This document shows, in pieces, positions 42,828 to 50,789 of a stretch of DNA of 63,011 nucleotides. Within the stretch, counting starts at the first letter, position 1; each line of letters starts with the position of its first letter. A program made the position numbers and the translations under genes. The notes under the pieces are model-generated. The model did no database searches. It saw only the letters and a list, made by a program, of their open reading frames with translations, and was not told the DNA's origin. Source of the DNA: an uncultured Bacteroidales bacterium (lineage in GTDB: Bacteria; Bacteroidota; Bacteroidia; Bacteroidales; Bacteroidaceae); the NCBI GenBank assembly GCA_902779165.1, contig CACZAN010000023.1, positions 1-63,011 on the forward strand, in the 5' to 3' direction.

Positions 42828-43145
42828 TTAAGCAATAACTTCTTTGATAGTCAACTCTGTGAACTGCTGACGATGACCGTTCAGCTTGCGATAGCCCTTG
42901 CGGCGCTTCTTGCGGAATACCAGGACTTTGTCGCCCTTTACCAGCGGTGAAACGACTTCGCAGACCACTTTTGCACCTTCCACGGTGGGAACACCCACGG
43001 TGATGGCGCCATCGTTGTCTACCAACAACACTCTCTCAAATTCAACAGTCTGCTGAGCCTCTGCTTCCTGAATGTGCTGGACAAAGAGCTTCTTGCCGGC
43101 TTCTGCCTTGAACTGTTGACCGTTAATCTCTACGATTGCGTACAT
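42828..43145 (-). CDS. rplU: 50S ribosomal protein L21
   Basis: The 105-residue protein starts [22 protein letters not shown] and ends with the conserved [21 protein letters not shown]. It binds 23S rRNA. It is the first gene of the rplU-rpmA operon on the minus strand, with its promoter at about 43238-43268. Confidence 0.97.
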   Translation of the reverse strand: MYAIVEINGQQFKAEAGKKLFVQHIQEAEAQQTVEFERVLLVDNDGAITVGVPTVEGAKVVCEVVSPLVKGDKVLVFRKKRRKGYRKLNGHRQQFTELTIKEVIA

Positions 43146-43237
43146 GTTTGATATTAATGTATTTAACGGGTTTTACCGGGAGGCGGACATCCTTCGTGGT
43201 GCCACTTTACCGAGCCCCTTCGGTCTCAAATCGGCTG

Positions 43238-43268
43238 CAAAGGTAGTGACTTTCTGCGACATGGCCAA
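43238..43268 (-). promoter_or_regulatory. Promoter of rplU-rpmA
   Basis: The complement gives TTG (43266-43268), a 20-bp gap and TACCTTTG (43238-43245). The leader of about 90 nt before rplU includes a CCGA-GCCCC-TTCGG hairpin, which may be a ribosomal-protein leader. Confidence 0.6.
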
Positions 43269-43312
43269 AACTTTTCGCCTTTTTTTCGCATCCCAGCCGT
43301 ATTTTTTCATGC

Positions 43313-44338
43313 TCACTCTTTGCAGAACGTGTTCTTTGCTGCTTCTTGCGCTGCGATGACGCGGTCACACCAAGCATCGAATTCCGTGTCTTCGACCTGT
43401 AGTTCAGGATGCGAAAGGAGGTAGTCTACACAACGGCGCACTCCTTCATCAAAGCGTGTGGTGGCCTGGAATCCCGGCACGGCACGTTTTAGCTTAGCGC
43501 AGTCAAAGACCACCGTCACGCTCTTGTCGCCCAGCAGGTTACCTTCCAGCTCCCATTCTTTGGGAGCCACTGCTACCAGGAAGTCCGATGCCACGTGATA
43601 GAGCTGCGCCTGCTTGTTCAAGGCTCGTCCCACGCTCTCATAGATCTGGTTCCAGGTCAGCTGCTCGTCGCTCATAATCTGGAAGGCTTCGCCCAGTGCT
43701 GTCGGATTACCCAGCAGCCCGATGAATCCGCTTGCAAAATCCTCGTTCCACGTCAGCGTCCAAAGCGAGGAACCGTCGCCCTGCACCAGGACAGGCTTCC
43801 CGTCCAGAATCCTGCGCAGCACCTGCCAGCAGCCTTTCGTTCCGTGGATGCTGAGGGGTACTCCGCGCTCGCAGTAAGTATGGCTGGGTCGCACGATGGT
43901 CACCGGGAAGCCATTCTCGCGGTACTCCCGCATCAGCAGCTCCTCGCAGGAAATCTTATTCCTCGAGTACTCCCAATGGGGATTGGCCAACGTCGTGCCT
44001 TCGTTGATGAAAGGACTGGCCGCTGGCTTGTTGTAGGCCGATGCCGAGGAGATATAGACGTATTGCCGGGTGCGGTTGCGGAACAGGCGCACATCGCGCT
44101 CCACCTGTTCCGGCACGAAGCCGATGAACTCGCAGACCGCATCGAATCGGCTGTCGCCCAACTGCCGGAGCACTGCTGCCTCGTCCGCGATATCTGCTAT
44201 TATTTGATGCACCCCTGAGGGCACTTCTCCTTTGCGGTTGCCGCGATTCAGGAGCCAGAGGTCGTGGCCCGCTGCAGCCAATTGGCGTGTGATGGCACTG
44301 CTGATAGTTCCCGTGCCACCGATGAGTAGAATCTTCAT
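43313..44338 (-). CDS. NAD-dependent epimerase/dehydratase, extended SDR
   Basis: The 341-residue protein has the nucleotide-binding GGTGTISSAI (about 7-16) at its N-terminus and the body of an extended short-chain dehydrogenase. The usual YxxxK is replaced by YSRNKISCEE (about 125), where Tyr and Lys are still four apart. It resembles isoflavone-reductase/epimerase-like proteins of Bacteroidales with no assigned substrate. It begins 13 bp after the esterase-SGNH gene on the minus strand, so it probably shares that operon and acts on a sugar or acyl product. Confidence 0.78.
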   Translation of the reverse strand: MKILLIGGTGTISSAITRQLAAAGHDLWLLNRGNRKGEVPSGVHQIIADIADEAAVLRQLGDSRFDAVCEFIGFVPEQVERDVRLFRNRTRQYVYISSASAYNKPAASPFINEGTTLANPHWEYSRNKISCEELLMREYRENGFPVTIVRPSHTYCERGVPLSIHGTKGCWQVLRRILDGKPVLVQGDGSSLWTLTWNEDFASGFIGLLGNPTALGEAFQIMSDEQLTWNQIYESVGRALNKQAQLYHVASDFLVAVAPKEWELEGNLLGDKSVTVVFDCAKLKRAVPGFQATTRFDEGVRRCVDYLLSHPELQVEDTEFDAWCDRVIAAQEAAKNTFCKE

Positions 44339-44351
44339 AGTGTGTGTGTTG

Positions 44352-45746
44352 TTATTTCTTAAGTTCGTTGGAGATAATATCCGCCATGCGTCTGACTCCC
44401 TTGCCGTTGGGATGAATGCCGTCTGACTGCATCAGCTCTGCATCGTTGCCGAAGAGCGTGTGCAAGTCGATTAGCTGCAGCCCGTATTTGCTGGCCACTT
44501 CCTTCTGCACCGGGATGATGCCATTGACAATCACCGAGTCGCTGATGTTCCACGAGGGCTTGAAGGCTGGAATGGGCGTGCAGAGGTAGATCTTGGGCGC
44601 AGACGGGGCCAGCGCGGTAATCATCTGCTCCAGGTCGTGCTTGAATTCCGCTCCGTGCTGCCAGTTCTGGGGCTTCGAATCATTCGTCCCTAATTTGATG
44701 ACCACGATATCGGGCCTGAAGGCCAGCGCGTCTTTCCACGCCTGCTCTTGCATGTAAGGGTGGTCGCCCTTGTTCAGCATCGTGCGCGCGCTCACCCCGA
44801 AGTTCTTCACCCAGTAGCCTTCGCCCAGCGCCTGTTGGAGGAGTGCCGGATAACCGTGCTTGGGTGCCATTTCTATTCCGTGTCCATCGGTGATGCTGTT
44901 GCCGATGCAAGCCACACGGAGTGCGTCTGCTTTGGGCACCTGACGTGCATTCAGCCAATTGCCCAAGTCGTTGAGCAGCTGATCGTGGTACTTGAACCAG
45001 GTGCCGAAGCCGAAGCCGTGATCTCCTTCGGGATAGACATACAGGCTACATTCATTGCCCGCCCTGCGCATTGCCGAGTAATAGGCGATGGCATTGGTCA
45101 CAGGAGGAACCAGCCGGTCGTCGTTCGCTGTCACGATGATGGCAGGGGGAGTCAGGTGGCGGCGCACAGCGTTCTGCGTAGAGAAGTCTCTCACCAGCTC
45201 TTGGTTCTTCTGACCTTCCTCGCCGAGGAAGTTGCGGCACGACCATTTGTGCGACACGCGTTCATCCATCGAGATCACGGGGTAGAACAGGATCGTGAAG
45301 TCCGGACGCACCTCCAAGGCGCTGTGCGTGGAGATGACAGAGGCCAGGTGGCCTCCTGCCGAGAAGCCCATGATACCGACGGCATGTGGATGAATCTTCC
45401 AGACTGTAGCAGAATCCCTCACCATCTTCATCGCCTTCTCCACATCGCTGATCGGACGTGTGCGGTCACCCTCCGGCAGACGGTAGTTCACGACGAAATA
45501 GGCGATGCCCTGAGCATTCAGCCATTCCGATGCCAAATAACCTTCGTGGGTGTTCGAGAGCATCGAATAGCCGCCTCCCGGTATGCCTACAATGGCTTTC
45601 CCGCATGACTGCTGCGGCAGGAAACACACCATCTGGGCCTTTCCGTCTGGCGTCAGGTCCAGCGTAAATTTCTTTGCTGTCTGGGCCTGCATGTTGATTG
45701 CCAGCAACAGCAGCAGCCCTATTTTCATTACTTGTTTTAGTCTCAT
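44352..45746 (-). CDS. Two-domain esterase: alpha/beta-hydrolase + SGNH hydrolase
   Basis: From the ATG at 45746 (464 residues; 45728 is also possible) there is a signal peptide. An alpha/beta-hydrolase of the acetyl-xylan-esterase/BD-FAE type follows (about 25-265), with the oxyanion-type PGGGYSM, nucleophile IMGFSAGGHLA (about 130), Asp in TANDDRLVPP and His in GDHGFGFG. An SGNH domain comes next (about 275-464), with CIGNSITDGHG, KLGTNDSKPQNW and DGIHPNGKG. Both triads are present. It is likely a secreted deacetylase for plant glycans. It is the second SGNH-containing fusion in the window and has the domains in the opposite order to the one at 36.4 kb. Confidence 0.85.
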   Translation of the reverse strand: MRLKQVMKIGLLLLLAINMQAQTAKKFTLDLTPDGKAQMVCFLPQQSCGKAIVGIPGGGYSMLSNTHEGYLASEWLNAQGIAYFVVNYRLPEGDRTRPISDVEKAMKMVRDSATVWKIHPHAVGIMGFSAGGHLASVISTHSALEVRPDFTILFYPVISMDERVSHKWSCRNFLGEEGQKNQELVRDFSTQNAVRRHLTPPAIIVTANDDRLVPPVTNAIAYYSAMRRAGNECSLYVYPEGDHGFGFGTWFKYHDQLLNDLGNWLNARQVPKADALRVACIGNSITDGHGIEMAPKHGYPALLQQALGEGYWVKNFGVSARTMLNKGDHPYMQEQAWKDALAFRPDIVVIKLGTNDSKPQNWQHGAEFKHDLEQMITALAPSAPKIYLCTPIPAFKPSWNISDSVIVNGIIPVQKEVASKYGLQLIDLHTLFGNDAELMQSDGIHPNGKGVRRMADIISNELKK

Positions 45747-45785
45747 GGGTACAAAAAATATAGTTTGGTTATTCGTTTTCTGCCG

Positions 45786-45793
45786 CAAAAGTA
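45786..45793 (-). promoter_or_regulatory. Promoter -7 box of the esterase-epimerase operon
   Basis: The complement reads TACTTTTG, 39 bp upstream of the chosen ATG at 45746. Confidence 0.55.
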
Positions 45794-45974
45794 CGGCAAT
45801 AATCCCAACTGACCAAAGAAAAGCCTATTTTTCTTCATTAATTTCCCCTTATACCTTTATTAAACATAGATGTTACCTTCCTGATAATCCCTTCTTAATG
45901 ATGAATTATCCCTTATCTTCTCTCTTTTTTTATTTTTTTCACTTATTCGCCTCTTCACTTATAAATATTTTCGC

Positions 45975-45982
45975 TACTTTTG
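45975..45982 (+). promoter_or_regulatory. Promoter -7 box of the BASS transporter
   Basis: TACTTTTG matches TAnnTTTG and lies 62 bp upstream of the ATG at 46045. The -33 element is unclear. Confidence 0.45.
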
Positions 45983-46044
45983 CACGGTCAAAATACATCC
46001 ACCCCCTGATACCAAGGTCTGGGGTGATAGCAGATAATAGATAA

Positions 46045-46977
46045 ATGAAGAAAATCTGTCGTTACATATCTGATTACATGGCCCTGCTGGTGCTTGCTGC
46101 AGCAGTAGTGGCACTGATATTCCCTGAACAACTGTCGGTGGTTCGTCCGAAGGTCATCAACTACCTGCTCGGAGTGGTGATGTTTGGTATGGGCCTGACG
46201 TTGAAGCTGGAGGATTTCCGGGTGGTGTTCAGCCGCCCGAAAGATGTCCTCACGGGCTGCCTGGCGCAGTTCACCATCATGCCGCTGCTGGCTTGGTCGC
46301 TGTCGCGGATGTTCGGACTGGATGAGTCGCTGGCACTGGGCGTGGTGCTGGTGGGCTGTTGTCCGGGTGGCACAGCATCGAACGTCATCACCTATCTGGC
46401 GAAGGGCGACCTGGCGCTGTCGGTAGGCATGACGGGCGTTTCCACCTTGTTGGCACCTTTCCTGACGCCGCTGCTCACATGGCTGTTGGCGGGCAAGAGC
46501 GTGGATGTGGATGTGGCGAGCATGTTCCTGAGCATCCTCTGGGTGGTGATTCTGCCTATTGTCGTGGGCTTGCTGGTGAAGTGGATGTGGCCGAAATTTA
46601 CGGAAGGCATCACGGATTACCTGCCGGCATTCTCCTCGGTGGCCATCGCAGTGACGGTGGCTATCGTCATTGCCGCGAGTGCGAACAAGCTGCTGTCGGG
46701 CGGAATGATTATCGTGCTGGTGGTGGCGTTGCACAATATCTTCGGGCTGGGTCTGGGATTCCTGTTGGGACGTATGCTGAAACTTCCCGAAGCGAAGTCG
46801 CGTGCGCTTTCTATTGAAGTGGGCATGCAGAACTCCGGCCTGGCGAGCAGCCTGGCAACACTCCACTTTGCCGCTTATCCGTTGGCAACGGTGCCCGGTG
46901 CAGTCTTCAGCGTGTGGCACAATATCAGTGGAGCCTTGGTGGCGCACCTCTACACGAGGAGAAAGGTGGAGGAGTGA
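46045..46977 (+). CDS. Bile acid:sodium symporter family (BASS) transporter
   Basis: The 310-residue protein has about nine to ten membrane helices. The family motif is present as VGCCPGGTASNVITYLAKGD (about 109-128), and a second crossover element is SIEVGMQNSGLASSLA (about 255-270). Bacterial members move bile acids, pantothenate or other organic anions with sodium. The substrate cannot be told from sequence. The GH115 gene follows 61 bp later on the same strand, so co-transcription is possible. A link to uronic-acid uptake would be speculation. Confidence 0.88.
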   Translation: MKKICRYISDYMALLVLAAAVVALIFPEQLSVVRPKVINYLLGVVMFGMGLTLKLEDFRVVFSRPKDVLTGCLAQFTIMPLLAWSLSRMFGLDESLALGVVLVGCCPGGTASNVITYLAKGDLALSVGMTGVSTLLAPFLTPLLTWLLAGKSVDVDVASMFLSILWVVILPIVVGLLVKWMWPKFTEGITDYLPAFSSVAIAVTVAIVIAASANKLLSGGMIIVLVVALHNIFGLGLGFLLGRMLKLPEAKSRALSIEVGMQNSGLASSLATLHFAAYPLATVPGAVFSVWHNISGALVAHLYTRRKVEE

Positions 46978-47038
46978 TGTCCAGACCCCGGATGCGCTGT
47001 CAAGTTGATGAAGTATTAAATCTAACAATATCAATAAG

Positions 47039-49567
47039 ATGTACAACAAAACCCTTAGAATCCTTACCGTATTATTCTCCTTCCTTGTCGCAAGTAATAG
47101 GCTTCTTGCAGCAGAATCGTTCATCAGCTTTAGCCCACAACCCGGTGCCCTGTCGTTGCGCAATGCCACGGTTGGCTACAGCGAAGAGGAATACGATGGC
47201 GTGAAGATGGCTGTTCAGCGTTTGCGTGAGGACATGAGCCGTGTGCTTGGCTTTATGCCTGTGGAGTCGGCAGATAGACCTACTATCCTCATCGGCACTC
47301 TTGGCCGTAATAAGCAGTTGGACCAGTTCCCCCTGAATGAGTTGCGGGGCAAGCGCGAGATGTTTGTCATCACCACGATAGGCGAGCAGCTGATCATTGC
47401 CGGCAGCGACCGTCGTGGCACCATCTATGGCATCTACGAGCTGAGCCGCCAGCTGGGTGTGTCGCCCTGGTACTGGTGGGCCGATGCTCCTGTCGTTCCC
47501 CGTTCTGATGCGTATGTGGTCAGCGGCAAATACAGCGACGGCGAGCCAGCTGTGGCCTTCCGCGGCATCTTCCTGAACGACGAGGCACCCTGTCTGACAT
47601 CGTGGGTGAAGAACATGTATGGAACGGACTTCGGCGGTCATGAGTTCTACGAGCGTGTCTTTGAGCTTATTCTTCGTCTGCGCGGGAATATGCTGTGGCC
47701 CGCCATGTGGGGATGGGCATTTTATGCCGACGATGCGCAGAACGGCGAGTTGGCAGACCGCATGGGAGTGATGATTGGCACTTCGCACCACGAACCCATG
47801 GCCCGCAATCATCAGGAGTACGCCCGCCGTCGTGCGGAGTGGGGCCCTTGGAACTACCGCACGAACAGCGCCCGTCTGGATGTATTCTTCCGCGAGGGCA
47901 TAGAGCGCATAAAGGGGCGCGAGGATATCGTGACCATCGGAATGCGCGGCGATGGTGATGAGGCGATGAGTGGTTCTGCAGATGTGAAACTGCTGGAGCG
48001 CATCATCGAAAAGCAGCGTAAGATTATCAAGGAGGTGACGGGACGCCCGGCAAAAGAGACTACGCAGGTGTGGGCCTTGTACAAGGAGGTGCAGGACTAC
48101 TACGATGCCGGTCTGCGTGTTCCTGATGACGTGATGATTCTGCTGAGCGACGACAACTGGGGTGACATCCGCCGTGTGCCCAGTGCCGCGGAGCGTAATC
48201 GCAAGGGCGGATGGGGCATCTATTATCATGTGGACTACGTGGGTGCTCCCCGCAACACCAAGTGGCTGAACGTGACGCAGACGCAGCAGATGTTCGAACA
48301 GCTCTCGCTGGCTTATGATTTTGGTATCAATAGAATGTGGATTCTGAATGTCGGCGACCTGAAGCCCATGGAATATCCCATTCAGCTGTTTATGGATATG
48401 GCCTGGAATCCGAAGGAATATTCTCAGCAGACGGTGACAGACCACACCCGCCGTTTCTTCCGCAGTTCGCTTGCGGAGTCTTCCTCAGAGGCATCAGCCT
48501 CTGCCTGGCTGTCCGACGAGGCCGCTGATATCTATAACCGCAACTGTCAGTATATGGCGCGTGTGACTCCCGAGATGCTCGATGCCTCGACCTATAATCT
48601 GGCAACAGGCGAGTGGCGCCGTGTGTGTGCCGACTACCAGCAGCTGGAGCTGCGTGCCCTGCGGTTGTATGAATCCCTGTCCCCCGCGTCGCGCGACTTC
48701 TATCAGGAGCTGGTGCTCTTCCCCGTGCAGGCGATGTCTAATCTCTATGAGATGTACTACGCCCAGGCCATGAACCACCATCTGGCCGCTGCGGGCAGTC
48801 CCGATGCAAATAGGTGGGCCTCGGTGGTGGAGCGTTGCTTCCGCCGCGACTCTCTGCTCTGCGCTGCCTACAACCACGCTGTTGCCGGTGGCAAGTGGAA
48901 TGGCATGATGACTCAGAAGCATATCGGATACCGTTCATGGAACGACAACTTCCGCAGGGATATGCTCCCCGCCACGACCCTGGTGGATGTCCCCTCGCAG
49001 GGTGATGCGGGCGGCTTGAGTCTTGGTGGCTACACGTTCCTCCACAGCGCAGGATATGTCTCCATGGAAGCCGAGCACTTCTATCGTGGCGAGGCCCCTG
49101 CGGGCACGGCATGGAGTATCTATCCGGACTATGGGCGCACGCGCAGTGCTGTGGCATTGACTCCTTACACACAGCCTGTTGACGGCTCGTCGTTAACTTA
49201 TCGCTTCACCCTTCCTGATACCGTTCGTCAGGTCAAGGTTCACGTGATTGTCAAGTCAACGCTCGACTTCCAGAATGTGGGAGGTCATGAGTGCGTTCTC
49301 AGCCTGGACGGTGGTTCGCCGCAGACCGTGAACTTCAACAAGACACTTGTGGATCGGGAGCCGTATATGTACTCTGAGTATTATCCCACAGTGGCCCGCC
49401 GCGTTGTCGAGAAGGTGGCAGAACTGTCCGTGGTCAGCCGGGGAACGCATGAGCTGACACTTCGTCCCCGCCACCCGGGACTAGTCTTCGAGAAACTGGT
49501 CGTGGACTTCGGAGGCTACCAGCCCTCATATCTGTTTATGGACGAGTCTGAGTATTCCAGGAAATAA
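47039..49567 (+). CDS. GH115 xylan alpha-1,2-glucuronidase
   Basis: The 842-residue secreted protein (signal about 1-24) has the GH115 architecture. There is an N-terminal domain (about 35-160, IYGIYELSRQLGVSPWYWWADAP) and a TIM-barrel-like catalytic domain (about 165-480). The latter includes YRGIFLND-like FRGIFLNDEAPCLTSWV, LRLRGNMLWPAMWGWAF, GTSHHEPMARN and MRGDGDEAMSG. A helical domain and a C-terminal beta-sandwich (about 670-842) follow. Members remove (4-O-methyl)glucuronic acid from xylan. It complements the GH8 exo-oligoxylanase and the esterases in this window. Confidence 0.93.
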   Translation: MYNKTLRILTVLFSFLVASNRLLAAESFISFSPQPGALSLRNATVGYSEEEYDGVKMAVQRLREDMSRVLGFMPVESADRPTILIGTLGRNKQLDQFPLNELRGKREMFVITTIGEQLIIAGSDRRGTIYGIYELSRQLGVSPWYWWADAPVVPRSDAYVVSGKYSDGEPAVAFRGIFLNDEAPCLTSWVKNMYGTDFGGHEFYERVFELILRLRGNMLWPAMWGWAFYADDAQNGELADRMGVMIGTSHHEPMARNHQEYARRRAEWGPWNYRTNSARLDVFFREGIERIKGREDIVTIGMRGDGDEAMSGSADVKLLERIIEKQRKIIKEVTGRPAKETTQVWALYKEVQDYYDAGLRVPDDVMILLSDDNWGDIRRVPSAAERNRKGGWGIYYHVDYVGAPRNTKWLNVTQTQQMFEQLSLAYDFGINRMWILNVGDLKPMEYPIQLFMDMAWNPKEYSQQTVTDHTRRFFRSSLAESSSEASASAWLSDEAADIYNRNCQYMARVTPEMLDASTYNLATGEWRRVCADYQQLELRALRLYESLSPASRDFYQELVLFPVQAMSNLYEMYYAQAMNHHLAAAGSPDANRWASVVERCFRRDSLLCAAYNHAVAGGKWNGMMTQKHIGYRSWNDNFRRDMLPATTLVDVPSQGDAGGLSLGGYTFLHSAGYVSMEAEHFYRGEAPAGTAWSIYPDYGRTRSAVALTPYTQPVDGSSLTYRFTLPDTVRQVKVHVIVKSTLDFQNVGGHECVLSLDGGSPQTVNFNKTLVDREPYMYSEYYPTVARRVVEKVAELSVVSRGTHELTLRPRHPGLVFEKLVVDFGGYQPSYLFMDESEYSRK

Positions 49568-49616
49568 GGTGAATTACAGATAAGGAATGAATATCTACTT
49601 AAATACCCAATCAATG

Positions 49617-50552
49617 ATGAAAAGAATTCTTCTATTGTTGCTGGCAGCGGTGACTCTGGCTGCCTGCTCCACCAGCGAAGAGCAGCTGCGCAAGCGGGCT
49701 GTTGAGTTGTGCCAATTTATCCCGGACCATGATTTGTCCGAGGGGTCAGAGGCATATATGACCGCGGACTTCTACGCTGTACTGGATACGATGTTCCACA
49801 TGCTGCCCTCCCACGAGGCCATGGACCACGAGTGGTTGTATTATTTCGTCACAGGCAATGGCGGCACGATAGCGGACTACGAGGTGGAGAAGGTGGAGCT
49901 GACCGATGCCACACATGCTGTGGCCACGGTGAACGTGCGCCAGCTGTGGGAGGACGGCACAGAACCTGACGACGCCGAAATCGAGGTCCACCGACTCTAC
50001 ATGGAACTGGTGGAGGGCCATTGGCTGATGTCGGACTTCGACGAGCACAAGCAGGACTGCATCAACTACATCGCCAACAACCGCAAGGAACAGGCCGTGC
50101 GCGAGGCCGTCAGCGAGTACCTGGTGAAGGAGATTGGTTCGCACTACGCGCAGGGCGAACTCTGCATTCCCACGCTGATGATGGTGGCCTCGGAGGACGT
50201 GGACTCCGCAGAAGCCCGCGTGTGGGGCGACTTCTGGATCTATTGGTACACGCTGTCGGGCGACACCCTGAAGACCGTCTCCGGAGGCAATCACTCGGGG
50301 TGCATGACCCTTCGTAGAGAGCAGGGCACCCTGCAAGTCACCTCCTTCGAGCAGACAACAGACGGCGCCGGCAATGAGGCGAGTGCCCGTCGCATTTTCG
50401 GGTCGCACTACGATGTCTATCAGAATATGCACTCCAACGAGACGGTTCGCGAGGCCGTGCGCCAGGAGCAGCTGCAGGACTACGTACGCCTCCGTCATCT
50501 GAATTTCAAGTATTATCAGGACTACGGATGGCCTGCCGTAGAAATTGAATAA
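49617..50552 (+). CDS. Lipoprotein of unknown function
   Basis: I start at the second of two adjacent ATGs (49617; 311 residues). The N-terminus is a lipoprotein signal with lipobox LAAC (Cys about 18). The mature part is acidic and looks like repeated alpha+beta modules: residues about 60-140 (DAVLDTMFHMLPS...VATVNVRQLWEDGTEPD) have the pattern of a DUF3828- or NTF2-like fold. No catalytic motif is visible. It sits between the GH115 gene and an ABC exporter. Confidence 0.6.
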   Translation: MKRILLLLLAAVTLAACSTSEEQLRKRAVELCQFIPDHDLSEGSEAYMTADFYAVLDTMFHMLPSHEAMDHEWLYYFVTGNGGTIADYEVEKVELTDATHAVATVNVRQLWEDGTEPDDAEIEVHRLYMELVEGHWLMSDFDEHKQDCINYIANNRKEQAVREAVSEYLVKEIGSHYAQGELCIPTLMMVASEDVDSAEARVWGDFWIYWYTLSGDTLKTVSGGNHSGCMTLRREQGTLQVTSFEQTTDGAGNEASARRIFGSHYDVYQNMHSNETVREAVRQEQLQDYVRLRHLNFKYYQDYGWPAVEIE

Positions 50553-50599
50553 TGACAAGTCTGCGCAACTAAAGAATACTCAAGTTTCGCAATTATGCT

Positions 50600-50619
50600 C
50601 GCTCGAACTTTGTTCGCTT
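50600..50619 (-). repeat. Single copy of the hairpin family
   Basis: On the minus strand this reads AAGCGAACAAAGTTCGAGCG. It keeps the AAGCG...CGAGCG flanks of the copies at 15163-15262 but has CGAAC/GTTCG as the stem. Confidence 0.6.
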
Positions 50620-50650
50620 CGACTCTTCGAAGAACCAGCTGTAATACAAA

Positions 50651-50760
50651 GCCCCAGCGGGGCGTGACAATGGTAGCCAGCCGTTTCAACGGTATCCGTT
50701 AACATCCTCATTACCAGCCATTGAAATGGCTGGCTACCATTGTCAGATGCCTACGGCATC
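50651..50760. repeat. REP-like palindromic element
   Basis: There are three nested palindromic parts. The first is the hairpin GCCCCAGCGGGGC (50651-50663). The second is a 28-bp inverted pair (50665-50692 with 50718-50745) that differs at two positions and starts TGACAATGGTAGCCAGCC. The third is GATGCCTACGGCATC (50746-50760). This looks like an intergenic REP/BIME-type unit. No RAYT transposase is in the window. It lies just upstream of the ABC exporter gene and could also act as a transcription stop. Confidence 0.65.
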
Positions 50761-50789
50761 ACTTGCAAAACTTAACTAAAGAATAAAGT

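Noticed and set aside
47072-48445. A 457-codon open frame on the minus strand
   Set aside because: It is antisense to the GH115 gene and has no start context or domain.
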